DNA of 64,000 nt from Streptomyces griseus subsp. griseus (GCF_000720255.1 NZ_JOJE01000041.1:13044-77043), one strand, 5' to 3'; shown: positions 42,265 through 51,325, counted from the stretch's first letter. The notes: generated by a model not told the origin, from the letters alone. Translations and numbers: made by a program.

Positions 42265-44685
42265 TCACGCCGTGCCGGTGAGGTGTTCCGGACGCACCGG
42301 CGTTCTGTTCAGGTCGAGGCCCGTCGCGTCGCGGATCGCCGCGAGGACCGCGGGGGTCGAGGACAGGGTCGGGGCTTCACCGATGCCTCGGAGTCCGTAG
42401 GGGGCATGGGTGTCGGCGAGTTCGAGGACGTCGACGGGGATGGTCGGGGTGTCGAGGATGGTGGGGATGAGGTAGTCCGTGAAGGAGGGGTTCTTCACCT
42501 TCGCGGTCTTCGGGTCGACGACGATCTCCTCCATGACCGCCACCCCCAGGCCCTGCGTCGTACCGCCCTGGATCTGGCCGAGCACGGACAGCGGGTTGAG
42601 CGCCTTGCCGACATCCTGCGCGCAGGCCAGTTCGATCACCTTCACCAGGCCGAGCTCGGTGTCGACCTCGACGACGGCCCGGTGCGCGGCGAAGGAGTAC
42701 TGGACGTGTCCGTCGCCCTGGCCGGTACGCGGGTCGAACGGCTCGGTCGGCCGGTGCCGCCACTCCTCCTCGACCTCCACGGCCTCGTCGCCGAGCACGT
42801 CCACCAGGTCGGCGAGGACCTCGCCGCCGTCGGTGACGACCTTGCCGCCCTCCAGGAGGAGTTCGGCGGTGGCCCAGGCGGGATGGTGGGCGCCGAACCT
42901 GCGGCGGCCGAGCTCCAGGACCTTCTCGCGGACGATCTCGCAGGCGTTCTTCACGGCGCCTCCGGTGACGTATGTCTGCCGGGAGGCCGACGTCGAACCG
43001 GCGCTGCCCACCTCCGTGTTCGCCGGGTGGATGTTCACTTGGCCGACGCCCAGCTCGGTGCGGGCGATCTGCGCGTGGACGGTGACTCCGCCCTGGCCGA
43101 CCTCCGCCATCGCGGTGTGCACGGTGGCGACGGGCTCCCCGGCGACGGCCTCCAAGCGGACGCGTGCGGTGGAGTAGTCGTCGAAGCCCTCGGAGAAGCC
43201 GACGTTCTTGATGCCGACGGCGTAGCCGACGCCCCGTACGACGCCTTCGCCGTGGGTGGTGTTGGACAGGCCGCCCGGCAGCTGTCGTACGTCCGCGCCC
43301 TCGCTGCTCTCCCACTGGCGCTCCGGGGGCATCGGCATCGCCTTGACGCGGCGCAGGAGTTCGGCGACCGGCGCCGGGGAGTCGACCCGCTGGCCGGTCG
43401 GCATGAGGGTGCCCTGTTCCATGGCGTTGAGCTGCCGGAACTCCACCGGGTCCAGGCCGAGTTCCTTCGCCACCTTGTCCATCTGTGCCTCGTAGGCGAA
43501 GCACGCCTGGACCGCGCCGAAGCCGCGCATGGCACCGCAGGGCGGGTTGTTGGTGTAGAGGGCGATGGCCTCGATGTCGACGTCGTCGACGACGTAGGGG
43601 CCCACGCCGAGGGAGGAGGCGTTGCCGACGACGGCCGGGCTGGCGGAGGCGTACGCGCCGCCGTCCAGGACGATCCGGCACTTGACGTGGGTGAGCTTGC
43701 CGTCACGGGTCGCGCCGTGCTCGTAGTACAGCTTGGCGGGGTGGCGGTGGACGTGGCCGAAGAAGGACTCGAAACGGTTGTAGACGATCTTGACGGGTTT
43801 GCCGGTGCGCAGGGCGAGCAGGCAGGCGTGGATCTGCATCGACAGGTCCTCGCGGCCGCCGAACGCGCCGCCGACGCCGGCCAGCGTCATCCGCACCTTC
43901 TCCGGCGGGAGGCCGAGCACCGGGGCGATCTGCCGCAGGTCGCTGTGAAGCCACTGGGTGGCGATGTAGAGGTGGACGCCGCCGTCCTCCTCGGGCACCG
44001 CGAGGCCGGACTCGGGGCCGAGGAAGGCCTGGTCCTGCATGCCGAAGGTGTACTCGCCCCGGACGATGACGTCGGCGCGTTCCCGGGCGGCCGTGACGTC
44101 GCCGCGGACGATCGGCTGGCGGTGGAGGACGTTCGGGTGCGGGACGTGGGCCATGTGGTGGTCGGTGCGGTGCTCGTGGACGAGGACCGCGTCGGGGGCG
44201 GTCGCGGAGGCCTCGTCGGTGATGACGGGCAGCTCGCGGTACTCGACCCTGATCTTCGCGGCGGCGCGGCGGGCGGTCTCCGGGTGGTCGGCGGCGACGA
44301 CGGCGACCGGCTCGCCGTGGTGGCGGACCTTGCCGTGGGCGAGGACGGGGGTGTCCTGGATCTCCAGGCCGTAGTGGCGTACGCCGGTCGGCAGGTCGTC
44401 GTAGGTCAGGACGGCGTACACGCCGGGGGTGGCGAGGGCCTCGGAGGTGTCGATGGAGACGATCTCGGCGTGGGCGACGGTGGAGCGCAGGATCTGGCCC
44501 CAGAGCATGTCCTCGTGCCACATGTCGGAGGAGTACGCGAACTCGCCGGTGACCTTGAGGGTGCCGTCCGGGCGGAGCGTGGACTCGCCGACGCCGCCCT
44601 TGGTCTGCGAGCCCTGGGTGATCTTGGTGGGAGCGCCGATGGGGGCACCTCCCGCTCGAGCGAGGCCGGGAGTGGGGGACGTCAT
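42265..44685 (-). CDS. Molybdopterin-binding subunit of a xanthine-dehydrogenase-family enzyme
   Basis: 806 residues from ATG 44685. Conserved parts: GKVRHHGEPVAVVAADHPETA, GVGGAFGGREDLSMQ (Mo-site Gln/Phe-Gly-Gly), MRGFGAVQACFAYE, GQGGVTVHAQIA, and near the end LRGIGEAPTLSSTPAVLAA with the catalytic Glu in GIGE. It hydroxylates a purine or other heterocycle at the Mo centre. With separate FAD and Fe-S subunits it forms a heterotrimer. A divergent PucR regulator supports purine use. Residues 4-15 (PTPGLARAGGAP) are coded by an in-frame repeat element at 44641-44679 that does not look native. Confidence 0.9.
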   Translation of the reverse strand: MTSPTPGLARAGGAPIGAPTKITQGSQTKGGVGESTLRPDGTLKVTGEFAYSSDMWHEDMLWGQILRSTVAHAEIVSIDTSEALATPGVYAVLTYDDLPTGVRHYGLEIQDTPVLAHGKVRHHGEPVAVVAADHPETARRAAAKIRVEYRELPVITDEASATAPDAVLVHEHRTDHHMAHVPHPNVLHRQPIVRGDVTAARERADVIVRGEYTFGMQDQAFLGPESGLAVPEEDGGVHLYIATQWLHSDLRQIAPVLGLPPEKVRMTLAGVGGAFGGREDLSMQIHACLLALRTGKPVKIVYNRFESFFGHVHRHPAKLYYEHGATRDGKLTHVKCRIVLDGGAYASASPAVVGNASSLGVGPYVVDDVDIEAIALYTNNPPCGAMRGFGAVQACFAYEAQMDKVAKELGLDPVEFRQLNAMEQGTLMPTGQRVDSPAPVAELLRRVKAMPMPPERQWESSEGADVRQLPGGLSNTTHGEGVVRGVGYAVGIKNVGFSEGFDDYSTARVRLEAVAGEPVATVHTAMAEVGQGGVTVHAQIARTELGVGQVNIHPANTEVGSAGSTSASRQTYVTGGAVKNACEIVREKVLELGRRRFGAHHPAWATAELLLEGGKVVTDGGEVLADLVDVLGDEAVEVEEEWRHRPTEPFDPRTGQGDGHVQYSFAAHRAVVEVDTELGLVKVIELACAQDVGKALNPLSVLGQIQGGTTQGLGVAVMEEIVVDPKTAKVKNPSFTDYLIPTILDTPTIPVDVLELADTHAPYGLRGIGEAPTLSSTPAVLAAIRDATGLDLNRTPVRPEHLTGTA
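44641..44679. repeat. Copy A of a short Streptomyces-type interspersed palindromic element, inside a CDS
   Basis: The plus strand opens GGGGGCACCTCCCG and closes CGGGAGTGGGGGA, with CTCCCG/CGGGAG arms around a GCTCGAGC core. It codes residues PTPGLARAGGAP at the N-terminus of the Mo subunit. A related copy is at 47125-47156. Confidence 0.65.
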
Positions 44686-44687
44686 GG

Positions 44688-45275
44688 TCAGACCGCCTCT
44701 CCTTGCCGGGCGGCCGCCAGACGGACCGCGTCCATGATCTTCTCGTAGCCGGTGCAGCGGCACAGGTTCCCCGAGAGGGCCTCGCGGATGTCCGCGTCGG
44801 TCGGGTCGGGGTTGTGCTCCAGCATCTCGTCGGCGGCGACGAGCAGACCCGGGGTGCAGAAGCCGCACTGGACGGCGCCGGCGTCGATGAACGCCTGCTG
44901 CACCGAAGAGAGCGCTGCGCGCGGGGATGAGCCGGTGCCCTCGCCGGTCCGGGAGTCGGTGCCCTGCGCCGCCCATCGCTGGGCCTCGTCGAGGGAGGTG
45001 CCGGCGGAGCCGCCGCGGGACCGCTGCTTGGCGTACTCGGCGAGGCCCTCGACCGTGACGACCTCGCGGCCCTCGACCTGGCCGGCGGCCACCAGGCAGG
45101 AGCACACCGGCACGCCGTCGAGGCGGACCGTGCAGGAACCGCACTCGCCCTGCTCGCAGGCGTTCTTGGAGCCCGGCAGACCCAGCCGCTCCCGCAGCAC
45201 GTACAGCAGGGACTCGCCCTCCCAGACGTCGTCGGCTTCCTGGGGGCGTCCGTTGACGGTGAAGTTGACGCGCAT
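44688..45275 (-). CDS. [2Fe-2S] subunit of the xanthine-dehydrogenase-family enzyme
   Basis: 195 residues from ATG 45275. The plant-type ferredoxin domain has CEQGECGSCTVRLDGVPVCSC. The C-terminal helical domain has GAVQCGFCTPGLLVAA and LSGNLCRCTGYEKI, giving the eight Cys of two [2Fe-2S] clusters. Between them is a ~45-residue Gly/Ser/Arg-rich stretch longer than usual (KQRSRGGSAGTSLDEAQ...). It passes electrons from the Mo centre to FAD. The start overlaps the FAD-subunit stop by one base (TAATG), and the Mo-subunit gene begins 2 bp after its stop. Confidence 0.92.
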   Translation of the reverse strand: MRVNFTVNGRPQEADDVWEGESLLYVLRERLGLPGSKNACEQGECGSCTVRLDGVPVCSCLVAAGQVEGREVVTVEGLAEYAKQRSRGGSAGTSLDEAQRWAAQGTDSRTGEGTGSSPRAALSSVQQAFIDAGAVQCGFCTPGLLVAADEMLEHNPDPTDADIREALSGNLCRCTGYEKIMDAVRLAAARQGEAV

Positions 45276-46174
45276 TATGCGGCGCCCCCCTTCGGGTGTG
45301 AGGCGTGGCGGGCGCCGCGGTACGACTCCCAGGTCCAGGTCAGGGTGCGGCGGGCCATCACGCCGACCGCGTGGCGGCGGTAGTTCGCGGTGCCCCGGAC
45401 GTCGTCGATCGGGTTGCAGGCGGCGGCGCACAGGTCCGCGAACTGCTTGGCGACCGACGGCGTGATGATCTTTCCGTTCTCCCAGAAGCCGCCCTCGTCG
45501 AGCGCCGCGTTCAGGAACTCCTCGGCGGCCCTCGCCCGCACGGGGGTGGGGGCGGCGGAACCGATGCCGGTGCGGACGGTGCGGGTCTCCGGGTGCAGGG
45601 CCAGTCCGAAGGCGCACACGGCGATGACCATGGCGTTGCGGGTGCCGACCTTGGAGAACTGCTGGGGTCCTTCGGCCTTCTTGATGTGGACGGAGCGGAT
45701 CAGCTCGTCGGGTGCCAGCGCGTTGCGCTTCACGCCGGTGTAGAAGTCGTCGATCGGGATGCGTCGCGAGCCCCGCACGGACACGGCCTCGACCTCGGCG
45801 CCGGCCGCGAGGAGGGCGGGGTGGGCGTCGCCGGCCGGGGAGGCGGTGCCGAGGTTGCCGCCGACGCCGCCGCGGTTGCGGATCTGCGGGGAGGCCACGG
45901 TGTGGGAGGCGATGGCCAGGCCCGGCAGTTCGGCGCGCAGGTTCTCCATGATCCGTGTGTAGGGGACGGAGGCTCCGAGCCGCACGCTGTCCTCCCCCAC
46001 CTCCCACTCGTAGAGGTCACCGACGCGGTTCAGGTCGAGGAGGTACTCGGGCCGCCGGTGGTCGAAGTTGATCTCGACCATCACATCGGTGCCGCCCGCG
46101 ATCGGCACAGCGGTGGGATGCGCTGCCTTGGCGGCGAGCGCCTCCTCCCAGCTGGCGGGGCGAAGGAAGTCCAT
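45275..46174 (-). CDS. FAD-binding subunit of the xanthine-dehydrogenase-family enzyme
   Basis: 299 residues. CoxM/XdhB features: MDFLRPASWEEALA, FAD loop PIAGGTDVMVEI, and the second FAD motif IRNRGGVGGNLGTASPAGD, then the CO_deh_flav_C domain (VGTRNAMVIAVCAFGL). It is the first gene of the operon FAD - Fe-S - Mo - XdhC, and so lies closest to the control region shared with the divergent PucR gene. It passes electrons on to NAD+ or another acceptor. Confidence 0.92.
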   Translation of the reverse strand: MDFLRPASWEEALAAKAAHPTAVPIAGGTDVMVEINFDHRRPEYLLDLNRVGDLYEWEVGEDSVRLGASVPYTRIMENLRAELPGLAIASHTVASPQIRNRGGVGGNLGTASPAGDAHPALLAAGAEVEAVSVRGSRRIPIDDFYTGVKRNALAPDELIRSVHIKKAEGPQQFSKVGTRNAMVIAVCAFGLALHPETRTVRTGIGSAAPTPVRARAAEEFLNAALDEGGFWENGKIITPSVAKQFADLCAAACNPIDDVRGTANYRRHAVGVMARRTLTWTWESYRGARHASHPKGGAA

Positions 46175-46453
46175 GACCGGCTCTCTTCTTCGTCTGGGGA
46201 GTCGTGCGGATCGAGCCAGATCGGGTGCGGCGGGCCCGGCTCTTCATGTGGTGTTCACGTGGAGTGAGCTCAGTACACAGCGCACTGCTCCGACCGGGTC
46301 AGTCACGGAAACCATGAAGGAGTTGGCTGGCCAGCGCGGCCATCTTGTAGATTCGTATGAACGGGGGTCCTCGGTAACCCCACTGTTCTCCCGCGGTAAC
46401 ACCCCCCACACGACTCATCGAAGATTTCGAGACACAGAACGGCGGCGACGAGC

Positions 46454-48154
46454 ATGCGGCTGCGCGCACTGCTGGACACCGATGCGCTGGGCCTGCGGCT
46501 GCTCGGCGGCGAGGACGAGCTGGACCGCACCGTGCGGGGTGTGATGACCACCGACCTCAGGGACCCCAGCCGCTACCTCTCGGGCGGGGAGCTGGTCCTG
46601 ACCGGTCTGGCCTGGCGCCGGGGCGCCGCGGACTCCGAGCCGTTCGTACAAATCCTGGTGCAGGCGGGGGTCACCGCGCTGGCCGCCGGCGAGGCGGAGC
46701 TCGGGGACGTGCCCGAGGACCTGGTGGTGGCGTGCGCCCGGCACCGGCTGCCGCTGTTCGCGGTGCACGAGTCGGTGGCGTTCGCGACGATCACCGAGCA
46801 CGTCGTACGGCAGGTGTCCGGGGAACGCGCCGGGGACCTCGCGGCCGTCGTGGACCGGCACCGCCGCATGATGACCTCGGGCCCGGCGGGCGGCGGCCCC
46901 GATGTCGTCCTGGACCTGCTCGGCTCCGATCTGGATCTGCGCGCCTGGGTCCTCTCCCCCGCCGGACGTCTCATCGCCGGTCCCAAGGAGGCGGCGCCGG
47001 GGCTGCCCGCCGACGTGTGCGCGCGGCTCGCCGCCGAGCACCTGGCCGCCGCTCGCACGGGCCGACGGGGACCGCACCGGCTGACGCTGGGCCCGACGGC
47101 GTACAGCCTCTTCCCGATCCGCGGCTGGGGGCACCGCCCAGCGGCAGCTGGGGGAGGCCGCTCCACGCAGGCCGCCCGGGACCCGCGCGAGTCGCTGCTG
47201 TCGGACTGGCTGCTGGCCGTGGAGGCGGACGCCGGGGACTGGCCCGAGGAACGCCTCGACCTGCTCCAGGGCGTCACCCAGCTGATCGCGGTCGAGCGGG
47301 ACCGGCGGGACGCGGCGCGCACGGTGCGCAGGCGGCTGGCGCAGGAGGTCCTGGAGCTGGTGCAGACGGGCGCGGCGCCGGCCGAGATCGCCGCGCGCCT
47401 GCGGGTCGCCGCCCCCGTCCTGCTGCCCGGTCTCGGAACGGCCCCGCACTGGCAGGTCGTGGTGGCGAGCGTCGAGTGGAACGGAGGGGAGATCGAGGGC
47501 GGGCCGGTCGCCCAGTCGCTCCTGGAGGAGATCCTCGTCGACCCGCTGGCCACCGGACCCGAGCCCTCCGACCGCATCGCCGTGGCCCACACGGGCGACG
47601 AGGCGATCGCGCTCGTGCCACTGCCGGCCGTGTCGGCCGAACACGACGGCCCCGCGACCGGGCTCCTCGCCGACGTGCTCCTGGAGGCCGTACGGGACCC
47701 GCTGTCGGCGGGGCTCGGCGAGGACGGCCGGCTCACGCTCGGCGTCAGCGCGGCCGTGCACTCCGCGGAGGGCCTGCGCGGGGCGCTGGAGGAGGCACGG
47801 CACGCGCGCCGGGTGGCGGCGGCGCGCCCCGGCCGGGTGTGCGCGGCGGGCCACCAGGAACTGGCGTCGCACGTGCTGCTGCTGCCGTTCGTCCCGGACG
47901 ACGTCCGCCGCGCCTTCACGGCCCGGCTGCTGGACCCGCTGCGCGAGTACGACCGCCGGCACCGGGCGGAGCTGATCCCCACCCTGGAGGCGTTTTTGGA
48001 CAGCGACGGCTCCTGGACCCGGTGCGCGTCCCGGCTCCACCTGCACGTCAACACGCTGCGGTACCGGGTGGGACGGATCGAGCAGTTGACGGGGAGGGAC
48101 CTGTCGCGGCTGGAGGACAAGCTGGACTTCTTCCTTGCGCTGCGCATGAGTTGA
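46454..48154 (+). CDS. PucR-family regulator, probably of the adjacent purine hydroxylase operon
   Basis: 566 residues from ATG 46454; no strong ribosome site is visible. The N-terminal PucR domain (LRALLDTDALGLRLLGGEDELDRTVRGVMTTDL, then YLSGGELVLTGLAW) senses purine-type signals in the family. The C-terminal helix-turn-helix is LIPTLEAFLDSDGSWTRCASRLHLHVNTLRYRVGRIEQLTGRDL, as in the PucR/CdaR group. It is divergent from the molybdenum hydroxylase operon across 279 bp, the classic arrangement for a purine-catabolism regulator. A Gly/Arg-rich insert around residue 225-240 is coded by a repeat element at 47125-47156. Confidence 0.88.
   Translation: MRLRALLDTDALGLRLLGGEDELDRTVRGVMTTDLRDPSRYLSGGELVLTGLAWRRGAADSEPFVQILVQAGVTALAAGEAELGDVPEDLVVACARHRLPLFAVHESVAFATITEHVVRQVSGERAGDLAAVVDRHRRMMTSGPAGGGPDVVLDLLGSDLDLRAWVLSPAGRLIAGPKEAAPGLPADVCARLAAEHLAAARTGRRGPHRLTLGPTAYSLFPIRGWGHRPAAAGGGRSTQAARDPRESLLSDWLLAVEADAGDWPEERLDLLQGVTQLIAVERDRRDAARTVRRRLAQEVLELVQTGAAPAEIAARLRVAAPVLLPGLGTAPHWQVVVASVEWNGGEIEGGPVAQSLLEEILVDPLATGPEPSDRIAVAHTGDEAIALVPLPAVSAEHDGPATGLLADVLLEAVRDPLSAGLGEDGRLTLGVSAAVHSAEGLRGALEEARHARRVAAARPGRVCAAGHQELASHVLLLPFVPDDVRRAFTARLLDPLREYDRRHRAELIPTLEAFLDSDGSWTRCASRLHLHVNTLRYRVGRIEQLTGRDLSRLEDKLDFFLALRMS
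47125..47156. repeat. Copy B of the short interspersed palindromic element, inside the pucR-type CDS
   Basis: It opens CTGGGGGCACCG and closes CTGGGGGAG, with perfect CCCAGC-GGCA-GCTGGG arms. It keeps the frame and adds GWGHRPAAAGGGR-like residues to the regulator. It is related to copy A at 44641-44679. Confidence 0.65.
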
Positions 48155-48184
48155 CACCTGTGAGGCGGACGAGTCCCACGACTT

Positions 48185-48200
48185 TGTGAAATCCTTCACC
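48185..48200 (+). promoter_or_regulatory. Candidate Rex (NADH-sensing) operator
   Basis: TGTGAA-ATCC-TTCACC is one base from the symmetric Streptomyces Rex box TGTGAA-N4-TTCACA. It lies about 80-95 bp upstream of the GTG at 48282. Confidence 0.4.
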
Positions 48201-48281
48201 CACCCTCTTGGCCGGGCCGGTCGATCCGTGCTGAGATGCGGCCACCAACCAAAGCTCGATGGCGTGCTCAGGGAGGGCAAT

Positions 48282-49055
48282 GTGGCGCATCCCGCCATGT
48301 CTGGTATCGGAACGACCGCAGGTGACGATCCCCTCCAGACCGCGGTATGGCGGCTGCGCTCACGCGCCTGCTGGGCCGACGCGGCGGCTCTGCTCCAACC
48401 CGTGACGGCGGCGGCCGCGGTGCAGCGGGCCGCGCTGCTCGTGGAACGGTGCCTGTACACGGAGCGGGGCTGGGAGGAGGCCGAGTACGCGCTGCGTACG
48501 GCGGAGGCGCTGGCCCACACCGACGAGGAGCGGGGGGCGGCGGCCTGTGAACGCGGTCAACTCGCCTACGCGGCGACGCTGCACGGGGTGCGTGACCGGG
48601 TGGACGAGGCCCGGGCGGCGCTCGGGCGTGCGGCGGCCCTGATCCCTCCGGGGGCGCCGGGGCGTGCCCTGCTGGACTTCCGGCGGGGCCTGCTCGCGGA
48701 GAACCTGGCCGACTCACCCCAGGCGGCCCGCGCCGCCTACCGCCGCGCCCACACCGGCGCGGCCGCGCACTCGGACGCGCTGCTGCTCTCCTTCACCTGG
48801 CGGCACCTCGCCGGACTCGCCCTGCGCGACGGTGAGTTGACCGAGGCCCGGCACGGCTTCGCCGAATCCCTCCGCATTCGCGAGGAGTTGGGCTACCTCG
48901 TCGGCACGGCCCCCGCGCTGGCCTCGCTGGCGGACGCGGAGGTGGAACCGGAGGCGTCCCGGCTCAGGGAGGAGGCCCGCCGTCTCTTCCGCCTCCTCGG
49001 CGGAGTCCCCACCTGGCTCGCCCACCAACTGGCTCCACCGGCGGCGACGGCATGA
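48282..49055 (+). CDS. TPR-like helical protein of unknown role
   Basis: 257 residues from GTG 48282, picked because GGGAGG lies about five bases upstream; the frame is open to 48186. The whole protein is Ala/Leu/Arg-rich helices in pairs (WADAAALLQPV, GWEEAEYALRTAEALAHTDEE, EARAALGRAAALIPPG, AARAAYRRAHTGAAAHSDAL, EARHGFAESLRIREELG), the pattern of tetratricopeptide repeats. No enzyme motif or signal peptide. It probably binds a partner protein. It follows the PucR gene in the same direction. Confidence 0.6.
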   Translation: MAHPAMSGIGTTAGDDPLQTAVWRLRSRACWADAAALLQPVTAAAAVQRAALLVERCLYTERGWEEAEYALRTAEALAHTDEERGAAACERGQLAYAATLHGVRDRVDEARAALGRAAALIPPGAPGRALLDFRRGLLAENLADSPQAARAAYRRAHTGAAAHSDALLLSFTWRHLAGLALRDGELTEARHGFAESLRIREELGYLVGTAPALASLADAEVEPEASRLREEARRLFRLLGGVPTWLAHQLAPPAATA

Positions 49056-49329
49056 CCACCGACGGGATCGCTTCCGCCGAACAAGCCCTCCCCGGGCCGG
49101 GAGGACTTCTTTGATCGAGCGGCGAGAACGCCTCCCCCGAATCGGTGCGCCGCTGCCTGGGGGCCGGCTCGGGTGAGGCCCGTAACCGGGTGATCGACCG
49201 GCCGTGGACCGGCCCCCGCTGACGCGCATCAGCGGTGGGCGCGCCACGAACCCTGCCTGGCGGGGCGGTCGTGGCCCGGGATCCAGCGCCCGGCGGTTGC
49301 GGGTGCGGGGTCCCGGTGGCTCGTATGCC

Positions 49330-50538
49330 CTACTCGGCCCCCGGACGGCGTGCGGGGAAGGCGTGCCTGCGGGCGAGTACCACCACGGCCAGCACCGGGG
49401 CCATGAGAGCGAGGACGCTCCACGCGAAGGACTTGGGGCCGAGACCGTCCAGAAGGACGCCGCCGACGGCGCCACCACCTGCCATGAACGAGTTCCACGT
49501 GGTGACCAGCAGAGCCTGCCCCCGGTCGCCTCCGGCGTCGTTGACCGCGGTCTGCAGCAGCGTCGTGACACCGCCCCAGCCGAGGCCCCACAGCACCATC
49601 GCGCCGTAGACCACGACCGTGTTGTCGGCCAGGACCGCCAGCAGGACGGCGGCCACGAGGAACAGGGCGCTGCTGACGATGGTCAGCCGGCGCAGTTTCC
49701 GGTCGACCAGGGCGCCCGTGATCCAGATGCTCACCACGGCGGCGACCCCGAAGACGAGCAGCACGCCGTCACGGGAGCCGCCCATGTCGTACGCGTCGAG
49801 GAAGGCGGCGATGTAGGTGTAGAGGATGTTGTGGGCGAGCACGTAGGCCGCGACCACGAAGAGGACCGCCGGGACCCCCGGGAGGGACAGCGCCTTCAGG
49901 ATGGGCTCACGGGCCCCCGGCGGCTGACCGGGGGCGTCCGGGACCGACGCCATGACCCAGCCCAGCAGCGCCACGGAGATCAGCGTCACGAGGCCGAACG
50001 TCATACGCCAGCCGAACAGCCCGCCGAGGAAGGTGCCGAGGGGGATGCCGAGCGACAGGGCGAGCGGGACGCCGGCCATGGTGATGGCGACGGCCCGGCC
50101 CTGTAGGTGCGGGGGCGCCAGTCGTCGTGCGTAGCCGACCAGTTCGGCCCACACGGCGGCCGCGGCGATACCGGCGAGGAGCCGGAACGCCATGGTCAGG
50201 GGGTAGTCGGACGAGAGGGCGGTGACCAGGTTGGCCACCGCGAACACCGTCACGGCCAGGAGCAGCAGCTTCTTGCGCCGCCAGGCCGCCGTGGTCACCA
50301 AGAGGGGGATGGCCGCGACGCCGGTGGCGATGGCGTACACCGTCAGCGCCTGGCCCATCGCGGGCTCGCTCACTGACAGGTCGTGTGCCATCTCGGGAAG
50401 CACGCCCGCCGGGAGCGCCTCGGTCAGGATCCCCATGAAGGCTGCTGTGGCCAGAGCCAGAAGCGGTGAGAGGGGCAGCTTTCGATCGTCTGCTGTTGGA
50501 GCGGATCCGCTCAGCAGCTCTGTCCGGGATGTTGACAT
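49330..50538 (-). CDS. MFS drug/sugar efflux transporter (DHA1, AraJ/Cmx-like)
   Basis: 402 residues, twelve membrane segments. Family parts: FMGILTEALPAGVLPEMAHDLSVSEPAMGQALTVYAIATGVAAIP, RLLAGIAAAAVWAELVGYARRLAPP and GIPLGTFLGGLFGWRMTF. Such proteins export drugs such as chloramphenicol, or sugars. It is divergent from a MerR-type regulator across a 64-bp gap that holds a perfect palindrome, so expression is probably drug-inducible. No ribosome site precedes the ATG, and the mRNA may be leaderless. Confidence 0.87.
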   Translation of the reverse strand: MSTSRTELLSGSAPTADDRKLPLSPLLALATAAFMGILTEALPAGVLPEMAHDLSVSEPAMGQALTVYAIATGVAAIPLLVTTAAWRRKKLLLLAVTVFAVANLVTALSSDYPLTMAFRLLAGIAAAAVWAELVGYARRLAPPHLQGRAVAITMAGVPLALSLGIPLGTFLGGLFGWRMTFGLVTLISVALLGWVMASVPDAPGQPPGAREPILKALSLPGVPAVLFVVAAYVLAHNILYTYIAAFLDAYDMGGSRDGVLLVFGVAAVVSIWITGALVDRKLRRLTIVSSALFLVAAVLLAVLADNTVVVYGAMVLWGLGWGGVTTLLQTAVNDAGGDRGQALLVTTWNSFMAGGGAVGGVLLDGLGPKSFAWSVLALMAPVLAVVVLARRHAFPARRPGAE

Positions 50539-50556
50539 GGTTGTATCTTCAAACCC

Positions 50557-50577
50557 TCACATCGATGTGAATGTCAA
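50557..50577 (-). promoter_or_regulatory. MerR-type operator within the exporter promoter
   Basis: The perfect 14-bp palindrome TCACATCGATGTGA (50557-50570) lies right after a -35 TTGACA (minus strand, 50577-50572). A -10-like TTGAAG/GAAGAT is 19-22 bp beyond. MerR proteins bind inside such over-long spacers and twist the DNA to activate transcription. The likely regulator is encoded at 50603. Confidence 0.7.
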
Positions 50578-50602
50578 GCCGGTACGAACGAGGGTGGGTC
50601 AC

Positions 50603-50998
50603 ATGCGGATCGGGGAACTGGCCGAGCGGACCGGAACCGCCCGTCGGCTGCTGCGCTACTACGAGGAGCAGGGGCTGCTCGTCGCGGGCCGCTCGCCGAA
50701 CGGCTACCGGGACTACCCCGAAGGCTGCGTGAACCGGGTCCTGCAGATCAGAGGTCTGCTCGAATCCGGTCTGCCGACGCGGATCATCAGGCAGATCCTG
50801 CCGTGCATCAACGACCCGCGGGCCATACACGTGTCCGATGCCACGCCGGAGACCCTCGCCACGCTGGAAGACGAACGCCGGCGCATGACGGACCGTATCG
50901 AATGCCTGCTGCGCAGCAGGGAGGCCATCTCCGGCTACCTGGAGGCCGTGCGCCGCGAGCAGCGCCCGGCCGCGGCGCGTCACGAGGTCACGGCCTGA
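50603..50998 (+). CDS. MerR-family regulator of the divergent exporter
   Basis: 131 residues. The N-terminal winged helix is clear: MRIGELAERTGTARRLLRYYEEQGLLVAGRSPNGYRDYPE. A long dimerisation helix follows (TPETLATLEDERRRMTDRIECLLRSREAISGYLEAV). There is no large ligand domain, so it is of the short MerR type; one Cys near residue 74 (LPCINDPRA) might sense thiols or metals, but no classic metal site is present. It shares the palindrome at 50557-50570 with the MFS gene. Confidence 0.87.
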   Translation: MRIGELAERTGTARRLLRYYEEQGLLVAGRSPNGYRDYPEGCVNRVLQIRGLLESGLPTRIIRQILPCINDPRAIHVSDATPETLATLEDERRRMTDRIECLLRSREAISGYLEAVRREQRPAAARHEVTA

Positions 50999-51325
50999 CC
51001 GCACCGGACTTCGTCGGCCGGCACGACGCCGTGGCCGGCGGCCCGCCTGCCACACGGGGTTCGGAACAGCCACGGCGCGAGGACAGCGGCTTGCTGGGGT
51101 TGGCGAGCAGCAGGTACTCGGGCCGGTGGTCCGGCGGCGACCTCGGCAGGGCCGGCGCGGGCAGCGTCGGGTAGGACGCGGGCGGCGTCAGGCCCACGGG
51201 GTACGACCGTCCCCGGCCAGAGCACGGCACCACCCTGTCCGCACCCCCTCGGCCCGGTGCGGCGCGCTCCCCGCCCGGCGACAGCGCCGGTCGGCTCAGA
51301 GGCGCATGCCCGGCGCAGTCCCCCC
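50999..51325. other. 327-bp gap without recognisable gene
   Basis: Between the MerR and GntR stop codons. GC-rich, with only non-conserved open frames. I see no clear hairpin or repeat. Confidence 0.5.

Noticed and set aside
41245..44748. Long open frame (>1100 codons) antisense to the xdhC and Mo-subunit genes
   Set aside because: Its protein is low-complexity Gly/Val/Asp/Arg without any domain, and the opposite strand codes clear XdhC and Mo-hydroxylase proteins. Long antisense frames are normal at this GC content.
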